Assembly (NCBI RefSeq): GCF_001011035.1
Contig: NZ_CP011492.1
Coordinates: 62,001-126,000 of the forward strand
Source: Streptomyces sp. CNQ-509
GTDB taxonomy: Bacteria; Actinomycetota; Actinomycetes; Streptomycetales; Streptomycetaceae
DNA: 64,000 bases
Reading direction: 5' to 3'
The stretch's first letter is position 1, and each line of letters starts with the position of its first letter. The notes under the pieces were generated by a model. It worked only from the letters and a program-made list of their open reading frames with translations. It ran no database searches and was not told the origin of the DNA. Shown one piece after another: positions 36,610-45,094 of the stretch. The translations under genes were made by a program, and so were the position numbers.

Positions 36610-39479
36610 ACGCGCTCCTCGTCTGGTCGGGTCGAGCCGGATCGTGCGTCGGATCCCTCCGTGGCCGGTGGTGGGGAGGGGGTGTCGGCGGCGGCGAGGA
36701 CCGCGTCGACGATGTGCGCGTAGGCGCCGCAGCGGCACAGGTTGCCCGCCAGGTGGCGGCGTACCTGGTCCCGGCTGGGACGGGGGGTGCGCTCCAGCAG
36801 TGCGGTGGCGGCCATGAGCATCCCCGGGGTGCAGTAGCCGCACTGGACCGCACCGTGGTCGACGAAGGTCCGCTGCAGCCGGCTCAGTTCTCCGTGGCGG
36901 GCGAGGTCCTCGACGGTGCGGACCTCGCCCCCGATGCGGGTGGCCGTGGTGCGGCAGGCGCGGAGCGGCTGCCCGTCCAGCAGTACGGTGCACGTTCCGC
37001 ACACGCCCTCGGCGTCGCAGCCGGCCTTCGCCCCGGTGAGTGCGAGCCGCTCCCGCAGGAGGCGCAGCAGCGACATCCCCGGAGGGATCTCCGCCGGCTC
37101 CCGCCCGTTGACCGTCAGCGGCCCGGGCGCGCTCGCGGGCGGCTGCCCGGCCGGCCCCGGGCGCTCGGGGACCAGGTGGGCGGGAAGGGGCAGGGCGGTG
37201 TGGCGGGTGCCGGTGGCGGCGTGCAGCGCGTTGCCGAGTGCGGCGGGTACGGGGACCAGACCGATCTCGCCGATCCCGCGGGCGCCGCCCGCCGGGCCGT
37301 CGGCCGTGGGGGTCTCCACCACCACGGCCTCGATGCCGGGGGCGTCGGTCATGGTGGGGATCCGGTACGCGCCCAGCCCCTCCACGTCGGGGCGTCCGGT
37401 GGAGAAGTCCACGCGCTCGGTGGTGGCCATCCCCCAGCCCTGGAGCGCCGCGCCGATGACCTGCTGCTCGCAGGCCAGGGGGTTGACCGCGCTGCCCGCG
37501 TCGACCGCGACGGTCAGTCCGGCTGAAGTGATCCGCCCGGTGACGGCCTCGATCCCGATGGTGACCGCGGCCGCAGCATAGGACCAGAACGGTGTCGGCC
37601 GGGTCGAGCGACCGGTGTGCGGATCGATCGGCGTGGTGGTGCCGTGCCCCGTCCGGCCGTGCCCGAGCAGTTCACCAGGCCCTTCGAAGTGCCGGGTGAG
37701 CAGCGCGGCGTAGGACAGGTGCCGGCCACGGGCGCCGATGGTCCCCTGGGCCATGACCACCTCCCCCTCGGTGGCGTGGAATTCGGCGGCGGCGATGGCC
37801 CGGAGCTGGTCTGCCACGGACTGGGCGGCCGCCTGCACGGCGCCGCCCACCGCAAAGGTCGTGCGCGAGGCGGTCGAGCCGCGGTCGAAGGACGGGGAGG
37901 AGGTGCCGGGGTCGGCCAGATGGATCCGCCCGGGCGGCAGCGACAGCGCCGCCGCGGCGATCTGCGCCATGATGGTACGGGCGCCCTGGCCGTTGTCGAT
38001 GGCCGCGCACGCCACCTCCGCGCTGCCGTCGTGCAGCAGCCGCACCGTGGCGAAGGACACCGCGGGGGCCAGCGCCGACTTCCACGCCAGCGCATACCCG
38101 GTAGCGCGCCGCATACCCGCCGCACCCCCGCCCGGCCGCCGGCCGTCGCCGGGCTCGGTGCCGGGCCGGGTGCGAGCGGCGACCGCGTCCAGGCATGCCC
38201 CGGCGCCCACGTCCCGCATCACCTCCCCCGTCGCCGACACGTCCCCGTCGCGCAGCAGGTTGTGCCGGCGCAGCTCCAGCGGGCCGATGCCCAGCTCGGC
38301 GGCGAGCGTGTCGATCTGCTGCTCGCCGGCCCAGCAGGTCTGCGGGGTGCCCAGGCCCCGCATCGCCCCGGCGGGCAGCCGATTGGTGTACGCCAGGCGG
38401 GCGTCGACGCGTACGTGCGGGATCCGGTAGGGCCCGGGTGAGCCGTAGCCGCAGTTGCGCAGGATCAGCGGTGCCGCGTCGGCGTAGGCTCCCTGCTCGC
38501 CGACGATGGTGACCTCCCGCACGGTCAGCGTGCCGTCGCGGCGGGCGCCTGTGCGCATACGGATCCGCATCGGCATCCGCCCGGTCGCCGAGGTGAACTC
38601 CTGGACGCGGGTGAAGACGAGCCGCACCGGGCGGCCGGGCACGCGACGGGCCAGCAGCACCGCGGCCGGGTTGAGGGCGCGCAGGTACATCTTCGCGCCG
38701 AACGCGCCGCCCACGTACGGCACCCGCACGGTCACCTTGTTCAGCGGCAGATCGCACAGCTCGGCGAGCATGGCGCGCAGGGTGTGGGGGCCGGGCGTGG
38801 CCTGCCAGACCGTCAGCGCCCCTGCCGAGTCGAACCGGGCCACGACCGCGTGCGGTTCCAGGTGTGCGTGCTGCACGAACGACGTGGTGTAGGTGTCCTC
38901 GACGACGACGTCGGCGGCGGCCAGCCCGGCCTCGGCGTCGCCGGTGCGAAGCCGGAAGCGGAAGGGGCTGTTGCCGTGCGGGTCGAAGCGGATGCCCAGG
39001 GCCCCGGTCAGCTCGTAGTGCTGCCAGTCGGGGTGGATGAGCCGGGCGTCGTCAGCGAGCGCCTGGTCGGGGGTGAGTAGAGCGGGCAGCGGCTCGTACT
39101 CGACCTCGATCTGCTCGACGGCTTCGGCGGCCGCCTCCTCGGTTTCGGCGGCGACCGCGGCCACCACCTCCCCGTAGTGCCGCACCTGGTCGAGGGCGAG
39201 CGCGGGCTGGTCACGGACGAACGGGCCGTGCCGGCGCGGCCAGTCGGCGCCGGTGACCACCGCCCTGACCCCGGGCACCCGCCGGGCCCTGCGCGTATCC
39301 AGCCTGCGGATACGAGCGGCCGGGAGCGGGGACGTCAGCACACGTGCGGTCAGCGCCCCCGGCGGCGCCACGTCCACGCCGTACTCGGCGGCGCCGGTGA
39401 CCTTGGGCACGGCATCCAGGCGGGGCAGCGAGACCCCCACCGCGCCCGGACCCCGCGCCTGCCGCTGGTCCTTACCCAT
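36606..39479 (-). CDS. Xanthine-dehydrogenase-family molybdenum hydroxylase fused to a C-terminal 2Fe-2S subunit
   Basis: 957-aa fusion. Residues 1 to about 780 are a CoxL/XdhB-type molybdopterin subunit (VPKVTGAAEYGVDVA, HLEPHAVVARFD, YVGGAFGAKMYLRALNPAA, GAMRGLGTPQTCWAGE, ACEQQVIGAALQGWGMA and the family's GARGIGEIGLVP). Residues about 795-940 are a complete CoxS-type subunit with the plant-type cluster cysteines (CDAEGVCGTC) near 819 and the second cluster CGYCTPGM and CRCGAY near 878-915. The order Mo then Fe-S is the reverse of classical single-chain xanthine dehydrogenase, and no FAD domain is present. ATG at 39479 follows GGGAGG. It should hydroxylate an N-heterocycle or aldehyde; the electron acceptor is not encoded here. 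Confidence 0.88.
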   Translation of the reverse strand: MGKDQRQARGPGAVGVSLPRLDAVPKVTGAAEYGVDVAPPGALTARVLTSPLPAARIRRLDTRRARRVPGVRAVVTGADWPRRHGPFVRDQPALALDQVRHYGEVVAAVAAETEEAAAEAVEQIEVEYEPLPALLTPDQALADDARLIHPDWQHYELTGALGIRFDPHGNSPFRFRLRTGDAEAGLAAADVVVEDTYTTSFVQHAHLEPHAVVARFDSAGALTVWQATPGPHTLRAMLAELCDLPLNKVTVRVPYVGGAFGAKMYLRALNPAAVLLARRVPGRPVRLVFTRVQEFTSATGRMPMRIRMRTGARRDGTLTVREVTIVGEQGAYADAAPLILRNCGYGSPGPYRIPHVRVDARLAYTNRLPAGAMRGLGTPQTCWAGEQQIDTLAAELGIGPLELRRHNLLRDGDVSATGEVMRDVGAGACLDAVAARTRPGTEPGDGRRPGGGAAGMRRATGYALAWKSALAPAVSFATVRLLHDGSAEVACAAIDNGQGARTIMAQIAAAALSLPPGRIHLADPGTSSPSFDRGSTASRTTFAVGGAVQAAAQSVADQLRAIAAAEFHATEGEVVMAQGTIGARGRHLSYAALLTRHFEGPGELLGHGRTGHGTTTPIDPHTGRSTRPTPFWSYAAAAVTIGIEAVTGRITSAGLTVAVDAGSAVNPLACEQQVIGAALQGWGMATTERVDFSTGRPDVEGLGAYRIPTMTDAPGIEAVVVETPTADGPAGGARGIGEIGLVPVPAALGNALHAATGTRHTALPLPAHLVPERPGPAGQPPASAPGPLTVNGREPAEIPPGMSLLRLLRERLALTGAKAGCDAEGVCGTCTVLLDGQPLRACRTTATRIGGEVRTVEDLARHGELSRLQRTFVDHGAVQCGYCTPGMLMAATALLERTPRPSRDQVRRHLAGNLCRCGAYAHIVDAVLAAADTPSPPPATEGSDARSGSTRPDEERV

Positions 39480-39648
39480 GTGACCTCCCTCGGTCGGTCC
39501 GCCCACGGATCAGCCCGGCAGCACCACGGACGGCCGCCTTCACGCACCGGCCGGCGAGCCGCTCGTCGCCGTCCCCGGCCCGTGCCCGTGCCCGGCGCAG
39601 CGTGCGCGGCCGGGTGTCCGGGTCGACGGCTTCGGCGGGCGCATGCAC
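39472..39648 (-). CDS. Possible small basic protein between operon genes
   Basis: The 179-base gap between the binding-protein and molybdenum-hydroxylase genes holds a reading frame of 58 codons from GTG at 39648 to TAA at 39472, with high third-position G+C and an Arg/Ala-rich product (RRARARAGDGDERLAG in part). It overlaps the hydroxylase start by eight bases, like other pairs in this operon. No good ribosome binding site is seen and I recognise no family; it may be spurious. Confidence 0.28.
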   Translation of the reverse strand: MHAPAEAVDPDTRPRTLRRARARAGDGDERLAGRCVKAAVRGAAGLIRGRTDRGRSHG

Positions 39649-39658
39649 GTGGTCGTGT

Positions 39659-40873
39659 TCACCGGGTGCCGGGGCCCGGGCGCAGCTCGGTCAGGAGTTT
39701 CAGCCCACCGGGCTCGTCAGGGTCGGGGCGCAGCAGGTAGGAGGTGTGGGTGGGCGGTTCGCCCCGGGCGGTGAAGTCCAGCGCGGGCAGCAGTCCTCCG
39801 GTGTCGACTCCGGCGAGGTCGCGGTAGGTCTTCTCGACGTTCTCGCGGGTCAGGTCGCCTTCGGCGCAGGCGGCCTTGAGGACCTTGTGCATCACCTCCG
39901 CGGCGCCGGCGCCGTGGACGACGGGCGGGTTGGGGATCTGGTCCGGCCACCTGTCCTTGAAAGCCTCCAGGATGCGGGCGGGACCCTCCTGGCTGCTGGA
40001 CAGCGGCGCCAGTGCGGAGGTCTGGTAGAAGTGCTCGGTCAGCGGGCCTTTCGCGCTGCCGTCCAGAAGGGAGGGCACGTAGGTGAAGGTCGAGCCGATG
40101 AAGTCGGCGTCGTAGCCGAGTGCCTTGGCGACCGAGACCGCCGAGGCGGTCTGGGTGGGCGCGGTGGTGAGCATGACGTAGTCGACGCCGCTGCTGCGCA
40201 ACGCGGAGACCTGCGCCGTCAAGTCCTTGTCGCTCGCCTTGACGACCTGGCCCGCCACCTTCCCCAGGCCGAGTTCGGCGGCCGCGTCCTCGGTGCCGGC
40301 CAGCGCGTCCTCGCCGTACTCGCCCTGGAGGTAGATGTGGCCGATCTTCTTGCCACCCTCGAGCGCGCCGGTCTCCTTCAGCCAGTGGACGGCGTTGGCC
40401 GTCTCCTGACGGTAGGTGGTGCCGGTCAGCGCGATGAGGGGACTCTCCAGGAGATTGGCGGCGAAGCTGGAGGGGATGGTGAGGACTTCGTCCTTGCCGA
40501 TGCGGGGGGTGAGCGCGCTCACCATGGGTGAGCCCAGGAGCATCTGGAAGGCCAGGACGTCCGGCTCCATCCCGGTGTACTGGCTCACGGCGGTTTCCGT
40601 GTTGTAGCCGTGGTCCTCGACGGCCAGCTCCACCTTCCTCCCGCACACCCCGCCCCTGTCGTTGATCTCGTCCCACTGCAGTTGCAGGCCGCGCAGCGTG
40701 TCGGTGCCGCCGGCGACGAACGCGCCGGAGAGGTCGGTCAGCACACCGAGGCTGATGGTGTCGCCGTCCACTCCGGGTGCCGCGGCGGACTGCGACGCCT
40801 TCGGCGAGCAGCCCAGCACGACCAGCGACACGGCGGTGGTGACGGCCACGGCTGCGGGGAATGAACGGTTCAT
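39659..40873 (-). CDS. ABC transporter branched-chain amino-acid/amide-type binding lipoprotein
   Basis: 404-aa LivJ/UrtA-type periplasmic-binding protein. Lipobox VVLGC places the lipidated cysteine at residue 22. The mature domain begins DTISLGVLTDLSGAFVAGG and contains NDRGGVCGRKVELAVEDHG, typical of the type I HAAT binder family. ATG at 40873 overlaps the livM-like stop as ATGA. It should capture the substrate of the operon outside the cell; HAAT binders take branched-chain amino acids, urea, amides and small heterocyclic or aromatic acids. Confidence 0.92.
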   Translation of the reverse strand: MNRSFPAAVAVTTAVSLVVLGCSPKASQSAAAPGVDGDTISLGVLTDLSGAFVAGGTDTLRGLQLQWDEINDRGGVCGRKVELAVEDHGYNTETAVSQYTGMEPDVLAFQMLLGSPMVSALTPRIGKDEVLTIPSSFAANLLESPLIALTGTTYRQETANAVHWLKETGALEGGKKIGHIYLQGEYGEDALAGTEDAAAELGLGKVAGQVVKASDKDLTAQVSALRSSGVDYVMLTTAPTQTASAVSVAKALGYDADFIGSTFTYVPSLLDGSAKGPLTEHFYQTSALAPLSSSQEGPARILEAFKDRWPDQIPNPPVVHGAGAAEVMHKVLKAACAEGDLTRENVEKTYRDLAGVDTGGLLPALDFTARGEPPTHTSYLLRPDPDEPGGLKLLTELRPGPGTR

Positions 40874-42093
40874 CGGATTCCTGCCTTCGTGGCGGTGGGG
40901 CGGCGGCGCGGGCGCAGCGCGGCGCGGCAGGCTCCGGCCAGGCCGCCTCGGGCGAAGAGGAGCACGGCCACCACGGCGGCGCCGTAGAGGATCTGCGCGG
41001 CCACTCCGGCGCTCAGGCCGCCGGAGCCTTCGGCGGCCAGCAGCGGCAGGTGATCGCTGTAGTGGCGCAGCAGAATCGGCAGGGAGGTCACGAACGCGGC
41101 GCCGAGGACCGCGCCGAGAGGCGAGCCGAGCCCGCCGATGACGATCATGGCCATGTAGGAGAAGGCCATTTCCACCTCGTAGGAACTGGGCACCAGGCGC
41201 TGCAGGGTGAGTGCGAGCAGGACCCCGGCGGCGCCGGCGTAGGCGGCGGCGATGGCGAAGGCCGCGGCCTTGTAGCGGGGCACGTGGACACCCATGGCGG
41301 CGGCCGCGGTCTCCCCGCCGCGGATGGCCGCCAGTGCGCGGCCGGGCCGGGTGTTGCGCAGCGAGGCGTACAGCGCGTACGCGGCGACCGCCACCGCCAG
41401 CGCGACGTACCACAGCCGCTCCACGCGGCCGAACGGCACACCCAGGAGATCGCCGCCGCCGTCGTCGAAGGCCAGCCCGAAGAAATTCAGGGGCGGTGCG
41501 TCGCGGCCGTCGTAACCGCCGGTCAGGTCGGTGAGGTTGAGCAGCAGGTGCTGGCCCAGGACGACCAGGCCGAGGGAGGCGACGGCCAGGTAGATGCCCC
41601 GCACGCGCGCGGAGATCGGTGCGTAGAGGGCGCCGGCGACGCCGGCCAGGACGATGGCGCCGAGCGCGGCGAGGGCGGTGGGCCAGCCGGCGCCGGCCAG
41701 TTCGCCGCTGCCGTCGGAGGCGAGCGCGGTGTACCCGTAGCCGCCGGTCGCGATGAAGAACGGGTGGGCCAGGGAGATCTGCCCGGTGTGGCCCACCAGC
41801 AGATCCAGGCCGAGCGCGCCGACCACGGAAGCGGCGACCAGGAGGCCGAGGTTCAGCCAGAAGTGGTCGAGGTAGAACGGGAGGGCCGCGGCGACCACCA
41901 GGGCACCGGCCGCCGCCGCCCCCCGCACGGCAGCAGACCGGCGCCGCGGCCCCCGCGGCCCCGTCCCCGGACCCCCGATCCCCTGACCTCCGGTCTTCGA
42001 CTCTCCGGTCTCCGGCGGGCCGGTGCCGGTGTCCGGACGGGGCGTCGCGGTCTTCGTGCTCCTGTCGTCGCCCGCGGGGCGGTCGTCAGACAC
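40870..42093 (-). CDS. ABC transporter permease, LivM-type
   Basis: 407-aa membrane protein with an extended, Thr/Pro/Gly-rich cytoplasmic N-terminus of about 55 residues and roughly ten helices. The signature GLDLLVGHTGQISLAHPFFIATGGYGY and the late motif YMAMIVIGGLGSPLGAVLG identify LivM. GTG at 42093 overlaps the livH-like stop by eight bases. Fourth transporter gene in transcription order after the ATPase and LivH. Confidence 0.92.
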   Translation of the reverse strand: MSDDRPAGDDRSTKTATPRPDTGTGPPETGESKTGGQGIGGPGTGPRGPRRRSAAVRGAAAAGALVVAAALPFYLDHFWLNLGLLVAASVVGALGLDLLVGHTGQISLAHPFFIATGGYGYTALASDGSGELAGAGWPTALAALGAIVLAGVAGALYAPISARVRGIYLAVASLGLVVLGQHLLLNLTDLTGGYDGRDAPPLNFFGLAFDDGGGDLLGVPFGRVERLWYVALAVAVAAYALYASLRNTRPGRALAAIRGGETAAAAMGVHVPRYKAAAFAIAAAYAGAAGVLLALTLQRLVPSSYEVEMAFSYMAMIVIGGLGSPLGAVLGAAFVTSLPILLRHYSDHLPLLAAEGSGGLSAGVAAQILYGAAVVAVLLFARGGLAGACRAALRPRRRPTATKAGIR

Positions 42094-42985
42094 GGGTCAC
42101 CTCCCGGGTGCCGAACAGCCCCGCCGGGCGGGCCAGGAGAAGAGCCATCATCAATACGTACGGCACGACGGAGGAGAAGCCCTGGCCGAGGAAGTCGATC
42201 CGGCTCTGGTAGCCCTGGGCGAGCACTTCGCAGGTCCCGACCAGGAAGCCCCCGAGGACGGCACCTTCCAGGGAATCAAGACCGCCGATGATCGCGGCGG
42301 GCAGGGCGCGCAGCGCGACCGTGGCGGTGGAGGAGTCAAGACCCGGCGAGGGGAAGGCGGTCAGGAACAGCACCGCGATGCCGGCCAGCAGCCCGGCCAG
42401 TGCCCAGGCGGCCAGCGTGATCCGCCGCAGCGGGATGGCCATCAGCCGGGCCGTCTCACGGTCCTCGGTCGCGGCCCTGGCCGCGATGCCCCACGAGGAC
42501 ACCCGCAGCCAGGTGAACAAGGCCGCCACCACGACCAGCGTGACGGTGATCGCGACCGCGCGGCTCTCCGCCACGCTGAGGCCGCCGATGTCCAGCACAC
42601 CCGAGCCCCAGGGGTCGTCCAGGTCCAGCACCCGTGAGCCCAGCCGCCGGTTGATCTCGGCCTGCAGCATGATGCCCGCGCCCAGGGTGATGACGGACGC
42701 GGTGACCACGGCCTGCGCCGCCACCGCGCGGGAGGTGAGGAGCTCCAGGACGACGCCGATGGCGGCCGCCGCGCAGACACCGGCCAGTACCGCCACCACG
42801 AACGGAGCGTGCAGGTCGGTGACCTGCCAGGTCACCAGCCCGGCAGCCATGACCATCCCGGGATGCGCGAAGTTCAGCACCCCGGTGGCCTTGAAGACGA
42901 CGACCAGCCCCAGCGCCAGCAGCGCGTAGATCGCACCGAGGGCCAGGCCGCCTGCCAGGTGCGTGAGGAACGTGTCCACGCTCAC
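42086..42985 (-). CDS. ABC transporter permease, LivH-type
   Basis: 299-aa permease with about eight helices and the LivH signatures GLALGAIYALLALGLVVVF, GVLNFAHPGMVMAAG and AAIIGGLDSLEGAVLGG. GTG at 42985 overlaps the ATPase stop as GTGA; another GTG at 42979 has better spacing (7 nt) from AGGAGG and would remove two residues. The pair LivH/LivM forms the transport pore. Confidence 0.92.
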   Translation of the reverse strand: MSVDTFLTHLAGGLALGAIYALLALGLVVVFKATGVLNFAHPGMVMAAGLVTWQVTDLHAPFVVAVLAGVCAAAAIGVVLELLTSRAVAAQAVVTASVITLGAGIMLQAEINRRLGSRVLDLDDPWGSGVLDIGGLSVAESRAVAITVTLVVVAALFTWLRVSSWGIAARAATEDRETARLMAIPLRRITLAAWALAGLLAGIAVLFLTAFPSPGLDSSTATVALRALPAAIIGGLDSLEGAVLGGFLVGTCEVLAQGYQSRIDFLGQGFSSVVPYVLMMALLLARPAGLFGTREVTRV

Positions 42986-44670
42986 TCCTCCTCGTCCACG
43001 CCGGAGGGTCCAGTCGCTCCCGGCCGGTGGTGCCGCCTGCGTGCCCGGGGCAGGCCGGGCCGCCCGGATTCGGCGCCGGTGCCGAGGTAGGCGGCGATGA
43101 CCGCCGGGTCGGCGCTCACCTCTTCCGGTGTGCCGTGGGCGATCCGGACACCGAAATCCAGCACGGTGACCGTCTGGGCAAGATCCATCACGACCTGCAT
43201 GTCGTGGTCGACCAGGACCAGCGTGGCGCCCAGCTCCGTGTGGCAGTACCGGATCGTGGCCGCGACTTCGAGCTTCTCCTCCCTGTTCATCCCGGCCAGC
43301 GGCTCGTCCAGTAGCAGCACCGGCCGCTCCGTGCACACCGCCCGCGCCACCTCCACACGCTTGCGGTCGCCGTAGGACAGCTCCCCGACGTTCTGGTCCA
43401 GCAGCGCCGCGATGCCCAACTGCCCGGCCAGCTCCCGCACCCGGCGGCGGTGCGCACGCTCCTCGGCCCGCGCCGCGCGCGTACGCATCACCGCGGCGGC
43501 GAAGGCGAACGGACCGCCGCGCATCAGGTGGTGCCGGCCCAGCAGGAGGTTGTCCTCGACCGACTGGTCGCCGTACAGGGCCAGGTTCTGGAAGGCGCGC
43601 GCCACCCCCAGCCCGGCTGCCGCGTACGGTCGGCGGGACGGCAGGACCCGGCCCCCGATACGGACCGTCCCCTCGTCGGGAGCGAGGATGCCGCTGAGCA
43701 CGTTCAGCAGCGTGGTCTTCCCCGCCCCGTTCGGGCCGATGATCGCGTGCAGGGTGCCCCGGCCCACATCGAGATCCACCTTGCGCAGCGCGGTCACTCC
43801 CCCGAAGCGCAAGGTGAGCGCCTGGGCCTGCACCAGCAACTCGCCCTTCTCCGCGGAGCGCTCCGCGACAGCGGGAGTGGGAGCGGGACGCGGAGCCGGG
43901 GGCCGGGGGGCGGCAGGGGCCCGGCCTGCCGTACGCACCTTTCCCTCGCCGTCCGGGCGGTTCCCGGCGGCGGCGCCGAGGTAGCGGGCGGCCAGATCGT
44001 CGCGCGCCAGCTTCTCCGCCGGACCGGAAGCGACCACGCGGCCGGTCTCCAGCACCAGCCCGGAGGTGGCGATCTCGACCAGCGCGAGGTTCTGCTCCAC
44101 CAGCAGGACCGCGATGCCCTGCCCGGCGATCTTCTCCAGGTCCCGGCCGATGCGCTCGATCACCAGCGGCGCCAGGCCAAGGGTCGGCTCGTCCAGCATC
44201 AGCAGCCGCGGACAGGACATCAGCCCCCGTCCGATGGCGAGCATCTGCTGCTCACCACCGGAGAGCGTGGAGCCCTGCTGGCCCATCCGGGGCTCCAGCT
44301 CGGGGAAGAGGTCGAGCACGAGCTTCCGCTGCCGTATCCGCAGCGCCTCAGGGGAGTTGAAGGCGCCGATCCGCAGGTTCTCGGCGACCGTGAGCGGGAA
44401 GATGCGCCGGCCCTCGGGTACGTGCACGACGCCGGAGCGCATCACGTCCTCCGTCGTGCGCGGCAGCGGCGCGCCGTCGAGTTCGACCCGGCCGCGGGCG
44501 TGCCCGCCGCGGGGCAGGGTGCGGGAGATCGTCCGCAGCAGCGTGGTCTTCCCCGCACCGTTGGAGCCCAGGACCGCCACCACCTCACCGGGGCTGACCT
44601 GCAGCGACAGTCCGGCAAGGGCGTGGTCCGCGCCACCGTAGCCCACGTGGAGACCGTCAATGGCCAGCAT
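42982..44670 (-). CDS. Fused LivF-LivG ABC transporter ATPase
   Basis: 562-aa protein with two complete nucleotide-binding domains. The N-terminal half is LivF-like: Walker A GSNGAGKTT near residue 35, signature LSGGEQQ near 138 and Walker B LLMLDEPTLGLAP. The C-terminal half is LivG-like: Walker A GPNGAGKTT near 310, AFQNLALYGDQSVEDNL, signature LSYGDRK near 435 and VLLLDEPLAGMN. A Pro/Ala-rich linker (about 240-270) joins them. In most bacteria these are separate genes; the order F then G is also fixed here. ATG at 44670 follows GGAGG. First main gene of the operon, preceded by a short leader ORF it overlaps. Confidence 0.92.
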   Translation of the reverse strand: MLAIDGLHVGYGGADHALAGLSLQVSPGEVVAVLGSNGAGKTTLLRTISRTLPRGGHARGRVELDGAPLPRTTEDVMRSGVVHVPEGRRIFPLTVAENLRIGAFNSPEALRIRQRKLVLDLFPELEPRMGQQGSTLSGGEQQMLAIGRGLMSCPRLLMLDEPTLGLAPLVIERIGRDLEKIAGQGIAVLLVEQNLALVEIATSGLVLETGRVVASGPAEKLARDDLAARYLGAAAGNRPDGEGKVRTAGRAPAAPRPPAPRPAPTPAVAERSAEKGELLVQAQALTLRFGGVTALRKVDLDVGRGTLHAIIGPNGAGKTTLLNVLSGILAPDEGTVRIGGRVLPSRRPYAAAGLGVARAFQNLALYGDQSVEDNLLLGRHHLMRGGPFAFAAAVMRTRAARAEERAHRRRVRELAGQLGIAALLDQNVGELSYGDRKRVEVARAVCTERPVLLLDEPLAGMNREEKLEVAATIRYCHTELGATLVLVDHDMQVVMDLAQTVTVLDFGVRIAHGTPEEVSADPAVIAAYLGTGAESGRPGLPRARRRHHRPGATGPSGVDEEE

Positions 44671-44824
44671 CGGCGACCTCCGCCGACCGGAGGACTCGGC
44701 ACATCGGCGCCCGTGCCCGCGAGCCTTCGCCCTGGGGCGGCCGAGGGGTCCCGGCCGGGAGCTGAGGACGGCCCACTCGTAAAGGAACGCCGTCAGTAGT
44801 GCTGACGAGAGGTTCTGTCGTCAT
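44657..44824 (-). CDS. Short leader ORF coupled to the ABC operon
   Basis: A 55-codon frame starts with ATG at 44824, six bases after a textbook GGGAGG, and ends 14 bases inside the fused ATPase gene. The product begins MTTEPLVSTTDGVPLRV and matches no family I know. Its DNA includes a perfect inverted repeat, CGTCAG-TAGTG-CTGACG, at 44791-44807. It could be a leader peptide used for translational coupling or attenuation, or the remnant of a lost gene. Confidence 0.4.
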   Translation of the reverse strand: MTTEPLVSTTDGVPLRVGRPQLPAGTPRPPQGEGSRARAPMCRVLRSAEVADAGH

Positions 44825-44978
44825 GCGGGTCCTCCCGGAAGAGGCGGGAAGGAGAACAACGAGGCAGGGGCAGCGGAGGCGATCCTCTCCGCGCATCCGG
44901 CCGGCGCGGACGGGCCGCGCGCGGCGTACACAGGCCCTCGGGGTGACCGGACCCCGTGGGGCAGACACCGTAGCGATC

Positions 44979-45014
44979 TGGTATACCAATCTGGTACTCC
45001 ACTTTGGTATACCA
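44979..45014 (-). promoter_or_regulatory. Triple tandem operator array upstream of the catabolic operon
   Basis: Three 13-bp units follow each other without gaps: TCTGGTATACCAA, TCTGGTACTCCAC and TTTGGTATACCAG (44977-45015). Units 1 and 3 contain the perfect 10-bp palindrome TGGTATACCA; unit 2 is a degenerate copy. A 13-bp period would place dimers on differing helix faces. The sequence type fits FadR-subfamily GntR operators, and the operon's last gene encodes such a regulator. Confidence 0.6.
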
Positions 45015-45032
45015 GCTTGCATCCGCCGTCAA
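45006..45032 (-). promoter_or_regulatory. Probable promoter of the catabolic operon
   Basis: On the minus strand TTGACG (45032-45027) is followed after 15 bases by TATACC (45011-45006). The -10 lies inside the third operator unit, as expected for repression. A transcript from here would have a leader of about 170 bases before the leader ORF. Spacing is shorter than ideal. Confidence 0.35.
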
Positions 45033-45094
45033 GAGCTCCAGTCGGACCGCGGGCAAGTCGAGGCGACCGGGCGGCAGCACCGGCCGGCGTTTCC

